A stretch of DNA of 59,370 nt from Saprospiraceae bacterium (GTDB taxonomy: Bacteria > Bacteroidota > Bacteroidia > Chitinophagales > Saprospiraceae): positions 63,524-122,893 of the forward strand of contig JAHDGF010000008.1 of the NCBI GenBank assembly GCA_020627785.1, read 5' to 3'. The position numbers were made by a program, and so were the translations under genes. The notes beneath the pieces were generated by a model. The model had not been told where the DNA came from. It searched no databases and saw nothing but the letters and a program-made list of their open reading frames with translations. The first letter of the stretch is position 1; each line of letters begins with the position of its first letter. Of this stretch, positions 1-8,178 are shown piece by piece.

Positions 1-300
1 CATAACCCCGCAGGAGTGTACGAGACCCTATAGGTAGAAGCTCCATAGGAGCGACCTCTACATAACTGAATGGGCGTGTGTAAGATAATGAGCTCCATAG
101 GAGCGACCTATGTATAACCCCGCAGGAGTGTACGAGACCCTATAGGTAGAAGCTCCATAGGAGTGACCTATGCATAACCCCTCAGGAGTGTACGAGACCC
201 TATAGGTAAAAGCTCCATAGGAGCGACCTCTACATAACTCCGCAGGAGTGTACAAGACCCTGTAGATAAAGCTCCATAGGAGCGACCCATGTATTATCAC
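1..300. repeat. Tandem array of about 60-bp repeats with GCTCC/GGAGC palindromes
   Basis: Five successive units of almost exactly 60 bp fill this stretch. Each carries a 13-bp near-palindrome GCTCCATAGGAGC, at 40-52, 92-104, 152-164 (last base changed), 212-224 and 271-283. Four units also share a CGCAGGAGTGTACGAGACCC-type segment; the second unit is diverged there. The array ends 15 bp before the transposase gene at 315. It may continue to the left of the window. Because the period is a multiple of three, one frame stays open on the minus strand, but its translation is only the repeat and is not a gene. I read it as a REP-like array linked to the adjacent transposase. Confidence 0.85.
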
Positions 301-314
301 CTAAAATTAAATAA

Positions 315-767
315 ATGGCAAACACATACACCCAACTTTACTTTCATGTAGTCATTGTTGTCAAAAACAGAGCTAAGCTTATCAACGGTAATCTTAAAGA
401 TGAACTGTATAAATTTATTACAGGTATTATCAGAAATCGAGGTCAAAAACTAATGAAAATTAATGGAATGCCAGACCATGTACATTTGTTGATAAGCACA
501 AAACCAGATAGTAATTTATCTGACTTAATGAGAGACATAAAGTCTGGTTCTTCTAAGTGGATAAATGAAAATAAATTATCTAAAATTCCATTTCGATGGC
601 AAAGAGGATTCGCCGCTTTTACCAAAGGAAAATCAGAAATCAAGACCGTTGCAAACTATATAGAAAATCAAGAAAGACATCATCGTGAGCAGTCTTTAAA
701 AGAAGAGTATGTGGAGCTTCTAGAAGAATATCAAGTTGATTATAAGGAGGAGTACTTATTTGATTAG
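315..767 (+). CDS. tnpA: IS200/IS605-like Y1 transposase (RAYT-like)
   Basis: A 150-residue Y1 HUH single-strand transposase, full length for the family. The HUH metal-binding motif is visible as DHVHLL near residue 55, and the catalytic tyrosine is expected in YIENQ near residue 116, where IS200/IS605 TnpA proteins carry YxxxQ. The enzyme would nick and join single-stranded DNA at hairpin ends. No tnpB accompanies it. It sits between a palindromic repeat array (1-300) and further palindromes (777-892), which is the arrangement expected of a RAYT gene with its REP elements rather than of a simple insertion sequence. Start chosen at the ATG at 315; no Shine-Dalgarno is obvious. Whether it mobilises itself or only the palindromes cannot be told from the sequence. 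Confidence 0.88.
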   Translation: MANTYTQLYFHVVIVVKNRAKLINGNLKDELYKFITGIIRNRGQKLMKINGMPDHVHLLISTKPDSNLSDLMRDIKSGSSKWINENKLSKIPFRWQRGFAAFTKGKSEIKTVANYIENQERHHREQSLKEEYVELLEEYQVDYKEEYLFD

Positions 768-1070
768 ATTTAGGTCGCTCCGCTGGAGCTTTTGTACTTT
801 TCCTTGTACTGAGGTTATGTATAGTTAGCTCCTAAGGAGCTCTATAGTTTTGCTTTTGTCTCTGCGTTATACATATTTTGCTCCTCTGGAGCATGGTGAA
901 ATTTGTCTTCAGCAGAGCTAATTAGCTGCCTCGGAGCATCTTATATATCTTAGCTATATAGAATCTTCCAATATCTTAGCTCTAATAGATTGCCTTTGAC
1001 ATAAACATAACGCGGCGGAATGTCCGGAGCCACATCGTGGCGGAATATTCGTAGCCACATCGTGGTTCAA
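768..1070. repeat. REP-like palindromes downstream of the transposase
   Basis: No gene is seen in these 303 bases. They hold three 13-bp palindromes of the GCTCC-N3-GGAGC type, at 777-789, 828-840 and 880-892, with differing loops (GCT, TAA, TCT). They also hold two copies of a different palindrome, GCCACATCGTGG, at 1029-1040 and 1054-1065. The stems match those of the array at 1-300 while the loops vary, as expected of hairpins maintained for structure. Confidence 0.75.
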
Positions 1071-1688
1071 TCAATTAAACCGATATCCAAATTTAATTTT
1101 ACCTTGTACATCGTTCCATACATACTTATTTATTTCAGCTGAAGAAGAAAAAGGTCCTACTGCAATATTAAGTGTATTTGAGATGTGAAAATCGATTATA
1201 TAGTTAGATCTAATGATCCACTTGTACCCCAAATTAATACCTGAATCAATACTTCTTATTCCAGGTCCAGCGCTTCTTCTTGGACTAGGTTCTTGTTGGT
1301 AGATTTCTTGATACCTATCTGCAAATTCCTCTTCTAATGATAAAAAGTATTTCATCCGCAAATATGGACCAAGGTATAATCCATTTGCATATTTATTATT
1401 AAGTAAAACATATCTACGCATTGCAAAACTTAATTCTAGGTCTGTTTGTGAATAACGCATTGGCATATTTATACCCGGATTCAAAGTAATGAAAAGCCGA
1501 TCACGCATATCAAGATTTGCACCGAACTCAATTCCTGTTTTTTCATTTAATATTAATTCATAGAAGAGATTAAATTCCTTTTTGAAAATTCTATTGATTC
1601 CAATTTTTACTTCATGTTTTTTTTGAGCTTGTATTGGAATTAGAGTAATGAAGAAAAAGGCTATGGTGGTCAGTATATAAAATTTCAT
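1071..1688 (-). CDS. Secreted or outer-membrane beta-barrel protein, unknown function
   Basis: A 205-residue protein with a signal peptide (hydrophobic residues 5-18, cleavage likely after IQAQ at 19-22). The mature part alternates short polar and aromatic strands (GIEFGANLD, GLYLGPYLRMKYF, GINLGYKWII) and ends in KFGYRFN, a terminal aromatic residue typical of outer-membrane barrels. Size and pattern fit small DUF3575-like barrels of Bacteroidota, but I cannot assign a family firmly. It stands alone, between the REP-like repeats and the oxidoreductase cluster, on the same strand as the latter but 58 bp away. Confidence 0.7.
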   Translation of the reverse strand: MKFYILTTIAFFFITLIPIQAQKKHEVKIGINRIFKKEFNLFYELILNEKTGIEFGANLDMRDRLFITLNPGINMPMRYSQTDLELSFAMRRYVLLNNKYANGLYLGPYLRMKYFLSLEEEFADRYQEIYQQEPSPRRSAGPGIRSIDSGINLGYKWIIRSNYIIDFHISNTLNIAVGPFSSSAEINKYVWNDVQGKIKFGYRFN

Positions 1689-1746
1689 ATTTGTTTTATT
1701 TCATTTGATTGAGATCATACTTTGCGAGAATCTTAGCGACCCATGC

Positions 1747-2721
1747 TTACACCTCCAGCACAACCTTCCCAATCACCCTACGTCCCATCATCTCTTTTAA
1801 GGCCTCCGCCGCATCCGCTAATTGGTACGTCTTATGAATGTGTGGCTTGATCTTTCCTTCCTCAAACCACTGTAAAATTTGAAGGCTGTTGGCTAGGTTT
1901 TTTTGTGGATCTTCTTTGGTTGATCTTCCCCAGAATACACCGGTGATAGCACAACCTTTTAGCAGCGCAAGGTTTAGAGGTATCTTTGGGATTTCGCCAG
2001 CAGCGAATCCTACAACTAGGTAGCGACCTAGCCAAGCCATGGCTCGTAAAGCAGGTTCTGTATATTTTCCTCCGACCGGATCATAGATTACATCAGCCCC
2101 TCTACCATCGGTTAATTCCTTGATGCGTTGCTTAAGATCTTCTTGCTCGTAGTTGATGGTTTCATTTGCGCCATATTGTTTACAAAGTGCTAGTTTTTCT
2201 TCAGTCGATGCACAAGCGATGACTCGGGCACCCATTTGTTTAGCAAGGTCGACTGCTGCTAAACCTACGCCACCTGAAGCACCTAAAATGACAATGGTTT
2301 CTCCCGCTTGTAAATTTCCACGATCTTTTATGGCATGTAATGAAGTTCCATATGCATATAAAAATGAGGCTGCAATTTTGAAGTTCATGCCTGGTGGTTT
2401 AGGAAAAATATTTTTGACGGAAGTCTTCAACTCCTCTGCAAATCCTCCAAAAGGAACCACTCCAAAAACTTCATCACCAGCCTTGAATTGGGTGACCTCT
2501 TCACCTACTTCCTTAACAATTCCAGCGATATCACTTCCAGGAGAAAATGGTAGCTCAGGACGCATTTGATATTTACCTTGTATAATTAAGGTATCTGGAA
2601 AATTGATGGCGCATGCCTTTACTGAAATAATAATTTCCTTAGGCCCAGGAACTAAGGAGGGAACTTCTTTATAAACTAGATTTTCCGGTCCCCCTAAACT
2701 TTCGCATACTACTGCTTTCAT
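1747..2721 (-). CDS. NADPH:quinone oxidoreductase family protein (MDR superfamily)
   Basis: A 324-residue medium-chain dehydrogenase/reductase. The N-terminal GroES-like part has the family pattern CAINFPDTLIIQGKYQ and PGSDIAGIV. The Rossmann part has the NADPH loop GASGGVG near residue 146 and GADVIYDPVGG near 209. The zinc-ligand residues of true alcohol dehydrogenases are absent, so it should be zinc-independent and reduce quinones or enoyl/enone substrates. Its start overlaps the end of the preceding DUF4442 gene by 4 nt (ATGA), which implies translational coupling. It is the last gene of a four-gene minus-strand operon (4940 to 1747). The actual substrate is unknown. Confidence 0.9.
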   Translation of the reverse strand: MKAVVCESLGGPENLVYKEVPSLVPGPKEIIISVKACAINFPDTLIIQGKYQMRPELPFSPGSDIAGIVKEVGEEVTQFKAGDEVFGVVPFGGFAEELKTSVKNIFPKPPGMNFKIAASFLYAYGTSLHAIKDRGNLQAGETIVILGASGGVGLAAVDLAKQMGARVIACASTEEKLALCKQYGANETINYEQEDLKQRIKELTDGRGADVIYDPVGGKYTEPALRAMAWLGRYLVVGFAAGEIPKIPLNLALLKGCAITGVFWGRSTKEDPQKNLANSLQILQWFEEGKIKPHIHKTYQLADAAEALKEMMGRRVIGKVVLEV

Positions 2722-3188
2722 TTTTTTGGTTTGTCTGAAACTTTCATGTGGATGGTAGCTTTGACTACTTCATTCTGATCCTCATCATAAACGGAAACAG
2801 GGCAGGGCACAGAAGTGCAATTATCCCAGTCAACGAAATTTAAATCACAGACTGCTGTCAAATTAGTTTTGGCTTTTTTAAGATAAGATACCTCCATGCC
2901 GGTAGGTATCCATCGACGATGTTTTGGAATAGATGTTTCCATGGCCATTCCTGCGGCAAACTCACACAAGTTGCAAGATGCAATAGCATGTACCGTTTTT
3001 AAATGGTTATGAACCTTTCTTCGTTTCTTCATCGATGCTTTCACATAATTGTGTTTTAATTCTACAATCCGCGGATCAATGGTTTGAAAGTAAGGAGCCA
3101 TCCTTGCCAATATTTTAGAAAAAAGGACATTTCCAAACGGCTTATTTTTAAATTTTTCTTGAAGTGCTAAAACTCTATTCATCTTCAA
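2718..3188 (-). CDS. DUF4442 hotdog-fold protein, putative thioesterase
   Basis: A 156-residue protein of the DUF4442 (YiiD C-terminal-like, PaaI-related) hotdog family. The diagnostic stretch is HNHLKTVHAIASCNLCEFA followed by AMETSIP, and a strand YLKKAKTNLTAVCDL. Hotdog thioesterases hydrolyse acyl-CoA or related thioesters in the cytoplasm. It overlaps the downstream oxidoreductase by 4 nt and overlaps the end of the upstream MDR gene by 14 nt, so the genes are co-translated. The neighbours (two MDR reductases and two SDRs) suggest turnover of an acyl or enone intermediate. This is inference from context; the catalytic residues cannot be confirmed by eye. Confidence 0.8.
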   Translation of the reverse strand: MKMNRVLALQEKFKNKPFGNVLFSKILARMAPYFQTIDPRIVELKHNYVKASMKKRRKVHNHLKTVHAIASCNLCEFAAGMAMETSIPKHRRWIPTGMEVSYLKKAKTNLTAVCDLNFVDWDNCTSVPCPVSVYDEDQNEVVKATIHMKVSDKPKK

Positions 3189-4179
3189 TGATTTTCAATA
3201 ATAATTTTCCTCTTTTGTCTCCATTAAAAAGGCGTAAAAAGGTTTCATAAAAATTTTCAATGCCTTCGTAGACATCCTCTTCTGTTTTTAATTTGCCCTC
3301 CATCATCCACATACCCATCTGCATTCCGGCCTCACGATATTTGCTGGCATAATCAAAAACGACCATCCCTTGCATGGTTGCTCGATTGACTAAGAGCGAT
3401 AAATAATTCTTAGGACCTTGAATCTGTGTGTCATTGTATTGTGAGATGGCACCACAGATGACAACTCTTGCATGTCTTCTCAAGCGTGCCAAAGCATGAT
3501 CTAATATCTCACCTCCCACATTATCAAAGTATACGTCAATCCCTTTGGGGCAGTGCTCTTTGATTCCTCTAGCAACAGACTCATTCTTGTAATCTATGCA
3601 GGCATCAAAGCCAAGCTCGTTAACAACATAGCTACATTTTTCTGGGCCGCCTGCAATCCCTACAACTTCACATCCTTTTATTTTGGCAATCTGACCTACG
3701 ACACTACCGACAGCACCTGCAGCTCCTGAAACCAAAACTCGATCTCCTTCTTTTATTTTTCCTACCTCCGTTATTCCGAAGTAGGCAGTCATCCCGGGCA
3801 TACCCAAGGTCCCTAGATATTTGGTCATGGGCGCAAGATTAGGATCGACTTTAAATTGTCCTTCGCCATCTGTTGCAAAGTATTGTTGTACTCCTCCCCA
3901 TCCTGATAGTACGTCTCCAACTTTAAAATGCGGATGATCATTTACTTCGATCACTTCACCGATTGTTCCTGCACGCATGACATCACCAATTTCTACTGGA
4001 GGAATGTATGAACGAGCTGCATTCATCCAACCGCGCATCGCCGGATCTAATGAGATGTAATGGGTCTTTACAACCACCTGTCCTTTTTCGGCTTTTGGAA
4101 TTTCAGAGGTTTGAAATTCCCAAGTATCTTCTGTAGGCATCCCAACTGGACGCTTTGCTAGTATGAGTTTTTTATTCAT
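3175..4179 (-). CDS. NADP-dependent oxidoreductase (CurA/PTGR/YfmJ-type MDR)
   Basis: A 334-residue zinc-free MDR enzyme of the leukotriene B4 dehydrogenase/prostaglandin reductase/CurA group. Marks of the group are an N-terminal ISLDPAMRGWM motif, GAAGAVGSVVGQIAKIKGC for the NADP loop near residue 150, and YFDNVGGEILD near residue 215. These enzymes reduce alpha,beta-unsaturated ketones and aldehydes with NADPH. It begins 5 bp after the SDR gene upstream and overlaps the DUF4442 gene downstream, so it is part of one operon. A role in detoxifying enals or in lipid-derived ketone metabolism is likely, but the substrate is not shown by the sequence. Confidence 0.9.
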   Translation of the reverse strand: MNKKLILAKRPVGMPTEDTWEFQTSEIPKAEKGQVVVKTHYISLDPAMRGWMNAARSYIPPVEIGDVMRAGTIGEVIEVNDHPHFKVGDVLSGWGGVQQYFATDGEGQFKVDPNLAPMTKYLGTLGMPGMTAYFGITEVGKIKEGDRVLVSGAAGAVGSVVGQIAKIKGCEVVGIAGGPEKCSYVVNELGFDACIDYKNESVARGIKEHCPKGIDVYFDNVGGEILDHALARLRRHARVVICGAISQYNDTQIQGPKNYLSLLVNRATMQGMVVFDYASKYREAGMQMGMWMMEGKLKTEEDVYEGIENFYETFLRLFNGDKRGKLLLKIIEDE

Positions 4180-4184
4180 TGTTA

Positions 4185-4940
4185 TTAAAGTGAAAGACCA
4201 CCATCAATCGTAATGGCCTGTCCTGTGATAAATTCTGTTTTATTCGAAGCGAGCCAAAGGATGGCTTCAGCAATTTCATTCGGCTCTCCATATCTTTTCA
4301 TTGGTACATACTTAAGTAATTTATCGTGCATGCTAGGATCAGCTTCAAAGACCTGATCTAATAAGGCTGAATGTGTGTATGAAGGGCAAACGCAATTGAT
4401 GCGGATGTTTTTCGAAGCATACTCTAATGCTGCTGATTTAGTCATACCAACTACAGCAAATTTACTTGCACTATAGGCTAGATTTCTTCCAGAGGCTTTC
4501 AAGCCTGCCAAGGAGGCAACGTTGACAATGTTTCCATGCCCTTGCTTTAACATTTGCTGTAAAGCAAACTTCATACAAAAGAATACCCCAGTCTGATTAA
4601 TAGCAATCACCCGATCCCAATCTTCCAAAGTATGTTCTGCCGTTTTGACCATCGCCTTATTCCCTACACCCGCATTGTTTATAATGATATCTAAACTCCC
4701 TTTCTGTTGAACAACATATTGGATTCCACCTTGCACATGTTCATAGCTAGAGACATCCATCCAGAGTGGACTTGCGTCAAATTTTTCAGCTTTCAATGCT
4801 AAAACTTGCTCTTCTAACTTTTCCTTCTGTACGTCTGCTAGGACTACTCGTGCTCCCTTTTCTGCAAACAAACGGGCTGTTGCTGCGCCAATGCCCGAGG
4901 CTGCCCCTGTTACTAATACTACTTGATTGGTAAAACTCAT
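4185..4940 (-). CDS. SDR family oxidoreductase
   Basis: A 251-residue classical short-chain dehydrogenase of ordinary length. It has the cofactor loop TGAASGIG (residues 11-18), NNAG near 87, the catalytic Ser in NVASLAG near 140, the YSASK catalytic Tyr-Lys pair near 156, and the C-terminal ITGQAITIDGG typical of FabG-like enzymes. D at the end of beta-2 (VVLADVQK) points to NAD(H) preference. It is the first gene of the minus-strand operon and diverges from another SDR gene at 5009, with 68 bp in between that must hold both promoters. Confidence 0.92.
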   Translation of the reverse strand: MSFTNQVVLVTGAASGIGAATARLFAEKGARVVLADVQKEKLEEQVLALKAEKFDASPLWMDVSSYEHVQGGIQYVVQQKGSLDIIINNAGVGNKAMVKTAEHTLEDWDRVIAINQTGVFFCMKFALQQMLKQGHGNIVNVASLAGLKASGRNLAYSASKFAVVGMTKSAALEYASKNIRINCVCPSYTHSALLDQVFEADPSMHDKLLKYVPMKRYGEPNEIAEAILWLASNKTEFITGQAITIDGGLSL

Positions 4941-5008
4941 AGCTATACTACTTTTCGTTCTGTTAAGTTAGCCTTTTTCTTTACTTTGAGTACAACTAAA
5001 GGAAAGAC

Positions 5009-5776
5009 ATGAATCCTCAGACAGAAAAACTTAAAGACAAGGTTGCCATCATTACAGGATCGTCGAAGGGTATAGGCGCGGAAATAGCTAAAGCTTTTGC
5101 TGCTCAAAAGGCCAAAGTGGTAGTTAGTAGTCGGAACCAAGCGGCTGTCGATCAGATGGCAGGAGAAATTATTGCAGCAGGAGGAACTGTCATGGCTAAG
5201 GCTTGCCATGTGGGGCGTCCGGAAGAATTGGAATCTTTGGTGAACTTTACCATAGAGCATTTTGGCGGAATTGATATCCTAGTCAATAATGCAGCAACCA
5301 ATCCTGTGTATGGAAAATTGCAGGAAAGTACACCAGAGGTTTTTGATAAGATCATGGATGTAAATGTCAAAGCCTGCTGGTCTCTGGCTAATTTATGTTA
5401 CCCACATATGGTAAAACGAGGAGGAGGTTCAGTTATAAATATTGCCTCAGTTGAAGGTTTAAAACCGTCGGTAGGTCTTGGGCTATATAGTGTATCAAAA
5501 GCAGCCTTAATTATGCTCACTAAAAGTCAAGCAAAAGAATGGGGTAGAAAAAATATTCGCTCAAATGCCATCTGCCCAGGCTTGATCCAAACTAAGTTTA
5601 GCCAGTCAATCTGGCAAGATGACGATACTTTAAAACAATTCACACAAATGCTTCCTCTTCCAAGGATGGCTATGCCAGAGGAAATGACAGGTCTAGCTAC
5701 TTTTTTAGCTTCGGAAGATTCTAGTTATGTAACCGGAGGGGTGTATACTGCAGATGGGGGGTATATGATTGCTTGA
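5009..5776 (+). CDS. SDR family oxidoreductase
   Basis: A 255-residue classical SDR with the loop TGSSKGIG (residues 17-24), VVSSRNQ after beta-2 (an Arg that favours NADP(H)), NNAA near 92, Ser in NIASVEG, YSVSK near 160, and a C-terminal VTGGVYTADGG. It resembles the DHRS4/FabG-like group that reduces carbonyls. It is transcribed away from the other SDR gene at 4940 and may be regulated together with it through the 68-bp gap. The two SDRs differ in cofactor signature, so a paired oxidation/reduction role is possible, but this is inference. Confidence 0.92.
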   Translation: MNPQTEKLKDKVAIITGSSKGIGAEIAKAFAAQKAKVVVSSRNQAAVDQMAGEIIAAGGTVMAKACHVGRPEELESLVNFTIEHFGGIDILVNNAATNPVYGKLQESTPEVFDKIMDVNVKACWSLANLCYPHMVKRGGGSVINIASVEGLKPSVGLGLYSVSKAALIMLTKSQAKEWGRKNIRSNAICPGLIQTKFSQSIWQDDDTLKQFTQMLPLPRMAMPEEMTGLATFLASEDSSYVTGGVYTADGGYMIA

Positions 5777-5974
5777 TAAGGATTTAAAAGATTTTAGGAT
5801 CTGATGGATCCAATCTCTAGATTTTTATAAATACCCAAACACTCTATAGGCGAAATGAGTAGGTTATAAGTTGGATCAGAAATACACTTGTTGTTCAATA
5901 GTTATTTGGACACTTGAAATTTTCAGAAGACGAGTTACAGATGAGATTTTTGAATTTATGAAAAAACACTAGTT

Positions 5975-6505
5975 ATGAAAAAGCTCATTTATTTTATCTT
6001 AATAAGTCTTCAAGTTCCACTAACGGCTCAAAAAGTAGACTATATTTCTAAACAAATAGACTCATTATTTAATGAACTTGAACCATCCGAGGTATTTAAT
6101 GCTGCAAAAAAATTAAAGGAAAAAGTAGATATTAAGTATTATTCTATTGCATTTGATATGATTCCAGAAATGCAAGATACGTTTAACATTGATCGTTTTG
6201 TTAAGCTAAATCATGTGAGATCAATTCCTGTTTCTTTTTTTCAAGATAAAATATTATACGATAAGGCTAAGAGCTTATATCTAAGGGCTACTAAGCTTTT
6301 GATTAGAGAAAGCAGAGGGCAATTAGATATTCTCAAAGCTATCAAAGTCATTCCTGCATTTCAAAGTGAAATTTATCCACAATTAAAATTGGAGATTGAA
6401 AATTCTGGAGGTACGTGGGAAAGAAGAGAAATCCCTGCATTAGAAATTTATCCACCTATTAAAAAAATTCATCAACCTACTAAAGGAAATAAAAATGAGG
6501 AATAA
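5975..6505 (+). CDS. Secreted protein of unknown function
   Basis: A 176-residue protein starting at the ATG at 5975, with a signal peptide (KKLIYFILISLQVPLTAQ, cleavage near residue 19). The mature part is mostly helical, charged and low in cysteine, and the C-terminal 30 residues are rich in Pro, Lys and Ile. I do not recognise a domain. Low GC and isolation between the oxidoreductase cluster and an eroded frame suggest an accessory gene. The 198 bp before it (5777-5974) show nothing I can name. Confidence 0.6.
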   Translation: MKKLIYFILISLQVPLTAQKVDYISKQIDSLFNELEPSEVFNAAKKLKEKVDIKYYSIAFDMIPEMQDTFNIDRFVKLNHVRSIPVSFFQDKILYDKAKSLYLRATKLLIRESRGQLDILKAIKVIPAFQSEIYPQLKLEIENSGGTWERREIPALEIYPPIKKIHQPTKGNKNEE

Positions 6506-6679
6506 ATTACTTGCCTTTTTAGTAATCTGAAGAATATTAATATAATGATAAACACCAAGTAATAAGACCTAAATCTTACAATGGTGCTCAAATGAAAAGA
6601 ATATAAATATTCAGGATCACAATTGATTGAAATATATAATTCTCAAGATTCATTTTCCTTTTTTTTAAAGTATAAATAA

Positions 6680-7006
6680 AACTCCGAGAACATTTATTCG
6701 GTTTACGTTTTTGATAGTGAAAATAACTTTGAAGAATTGATTACAATTGAGTTTGATGAATTGAATAATTACCATTTAAATATTCCGATACCTTTACTCA
6801 ATTATTTCTCATTTTGGCATTATGAAGGTCTGTTTAACAAGCAGATAAAGTACACTCGATACAATCCTGATAAAATTCCCATTACCTATACTTTTTCAAA
6901 AGAAATAGAATATAATGAATTTGGTTTTCCAACAAAGATTTCAGGACATTCACCCACTTTAGCGAATACTGGGGTGACAATAATTGAGTATAAATTGTGC
7001 GAATGA
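6680..7006 (+). pseudogene. 3' remnant of a hypothetical gene
   Basis: An open frame runs from just after a stop codon (6677-6679) to the stop at 7004-7006. The only usable start is a TTG at 6737, giving 89 residues. The translation upstream of that TTG (NSENIYSVYVFDSENNFEEL) continues smoothly into the rest with the same composition, so the coding region seems to have once started further left and lost its 5' part. The C-terminal half (YTFSKEIEYNEFGFPTKISG) is like the repeat-type strands of Bacteroidota secreted proteins. It could still be a short live gene from the TTG start. Confidence 0.4.
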
Positions 7007-7075
7007 TAAATTTTCATATTTAAATAATAATTTGATATGAATTATTCTTATCCAAATTATTATTGAAAGGAGAAA

Positions 7076-7354
7076 CTATTTATTTCCGTAATGCGAGAAG
7101 GCGCTAATAATAATCACAGTAACAATCTCATCTTCAATTTGATAAATTAATCTGTGTTTTTTATTTATTCTTCTGGAATATAGTCCTTCAAAGTTATGTT
7201 TTAGTCTTTCTGGTTGTCCTGAACCTGATCTTGGATTTACTATCAATTCTTCTAGTAGTAGAGCAATTTTTTGAAGTAGTTTTTTATCACCAGACTTTTT
7301 GTGACGTTCTATATCCTTTATTGCAATTTGAGTAAACCTCAAGGTATAAGTCAT
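7076..7354 (-). CDS. yoeB: Txe/YoeB family addiction-module toxin
   Basis: A 92-residue RelE-superfamily endoribonuclease of the YoeB type, full length. Family marks are the C-terminal segment RRINKKHRLIYQIEDE (basic residues and the Arg of the active site) and the terminal SAFSHYGNK, with the catalytic His-Tyr pair near residues 87-88. YoeB cleaves mRNA in the ribosomal A site when free of its antitoxin. The start overlaps the antitoxin stop by 4 nt (7351-7354), the normal arrangement for yefM-yoeB, so the toxin depends on antitoxin translation. Nothing suggests inactivation. Confidence 0.93.
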   Translation of the reverse strand: MTYTLRFTQIAIKDIERHKKSGDKKLLQKIALLLEELIVNPRSGSGQPERLKHNFEGLYSRRINKKHRLIYQIEDEIVTVIIISAFSHYGNK

Positions 7355-7602
7355 AAACCTAGAAGATTTTTAATTTCAGCTGCAGATGATAATTCAATAG
7401 TCTCACCTTTCTCTGCTTGCTTTATACTTTTTTTAATTCTTTTCAACATCTTCTCGTTTAAGTATAAATCATTTTCACTTATTGGAGTCAAGGCATATGA
7501 TTTATCCTTACCCCGTTGAACTATTATTTGTTCTCCTTGATCTACCTTTTCGAAATATAATCTTTGATTTTGTCTAAACTCTCTACTGCTTATTATTAAC
7601 AT
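7351..7602 (-). CDS. yefM: Phd/YefM family antitoxin
   Basis: An 83-residue antitoxin. The N-terminal part (SSREFRQNQRLYFEKVDQGE then IIVQRGKDKSYALTPI) is the Phd/YefM DNA-binding fold, and the C-terminal part (LKRIKKSIKQAEKGETIEL) is the disordered helix that wraps around YoeB. Start ATG at 7602-7600. It is the first gene of the toxin-antitoxin operon and is expected to repress its own promoter through the palindrome at 7617-7633. Confidence 0.92.
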   Translation of the reverse strand: MLIISSREFRQNQRLYFEKVDQGEQIIVQRGKDKSYALTPISENDLYLNEKMLKRIKKSIKQAEKGETIELSSAAEIKNLLGL

Positions 7603-7616
7603 ACATTTGATTTAAA

Positions 7617-7633
7617 TGTACCAAAATGGTACA
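7617..7633. promoter_or_regulatory. YefM/YoeB operator palindrome
   Basis: Perfect 7-bp inverted repeat TGTACCA-AAA-TGGTACA, lying 14 bp upstream of the antitoxin start. The core TGTAC(C)/(G)GTACA matches the TGTACA-type sites known for YefM-family repressors. It lies immediately downstream of the promoter -7 box, where binding would cover the transcription start. Confidence 0.8.
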
Positions 7634-7635
7634 GA

Positions 7636-7666
7636 TAAATATACATATAGTTTTTAAATACTTCAA
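7636..7666 (-). promoter_or_regulatory. Probable promoter of yefM-yoeB
   Basis: On the minus strand a TTG (7666-7664) is followed after 20 nt by TATATTTA (7643-7636), one base off the Bacteroidota -7 consensus TAnnTTTG. Spacing and position just upstream of the operator support it. The rest of 7667-7899 shows no gene. Confidence 0.55.
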
Positions 7667-7899
7667 GTGACTTAAATTGACTTTTTGAAATAAAATGTTT
7701 TCTTGTTTTAATGAAGCTTTTAGAAGAAAAGTCAACAGTCAGATGTAGATTATGTGTTAAGCTATATTGTATTCAAGATGATTGATTGTATTTATCTATT
7801 CCACACATCATCGAGCAAACAATTTAATATGTAAGAAATATAGCTATAACTCTTATTAGTAATGATACTAATTGAGGCAGAGTTTTCGGTAATACCCAT

Positions 7900-7925
7900 A
7901 AAAAAAGGAAGCCAAATTGACTTCC
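7900..7925 (-). terminator. Rho-independent terminator of tRNA-Asp
   Basis: On the minus strand an 8-bp stem (GGAAGTCA / TGGCTTCC with one G-U pair) and an ATT loop are followed by seven T, starting 5 nt after the tRNA 3' end. Stem at 7907-7925, T tract at 7900-7906. Confidence 0.85.
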
Positions 7926-7930
7926 TTATG

Positions 7931-8004
7931 CGGTCTGGACGAGACTCGAACTCGCGACCCCCTGCGTGACAGGCAGGTATTCTAACCAACTGAACTACCA
8001 GACC
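7931..8004 (-). tRNA. tRNA-Asp (anticodon GTC)
   Basis: A 74-nt tRNA. The acceptor stem is GGTCTGG paired with CCAGACC plus discriminator G, the anticodon loop is CTGTCAC giving GTC, and the T arm GCGAGTTCGAGTCTCGT carries TTCGA. CCA is not encoded. A promoter with TAGTTTTG lies just upstream and a terminator just downstream. Confidence 0.97.
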
Positions 8005-8022
8005 GTTGCTTTGATAGCGATG

Positions 8023-8053
8023 CAAAACTAATTTTTCTATAGGTATAATGCAA
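8023..8053 (-). promoter_or_regulatory. Bacteroidota-type promoter of tRNA-Asp
   Basis: On the minus strand TTG (8053-8051), a 20-nt spacer, and TAGTTTTG (8030-8023), an exact match to TAnnTTTG. The predicted start falls a few bases before the mature tRNA end at 8004. Confidence 0.8.
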
Positions 8054-8178
8054 GATATCCCAGTTCTTTTTCAAAAAAAAGGAGTTCTAATTGGCTTATA
8101 GAATTTCCTTGTTAATTTAGCGGCTTCCAATCCCATGTGCATCAGCACATTATACAATGTTGATCAAAATAAGAACCT

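Noticed and set aside
58..300. 80-residue frame on the minus strand with repeated YRVSYTP and SYGA motifs
   Set aside because: It is just the translation of the 60-bp repeat array; the period is a multiple of three so no stop appears.
1..300. CRISPR-like array
   Set aside because: The whole 60-bp unit is repeated without unique spacers, and no cas gene is present.
7792..8025. 77-residue minus-strand frame with VVQLVRIPACHAGGREFESRP
   Set aside because: It is the translation of tRNA-Asp and its flanks, a well-known false gene.
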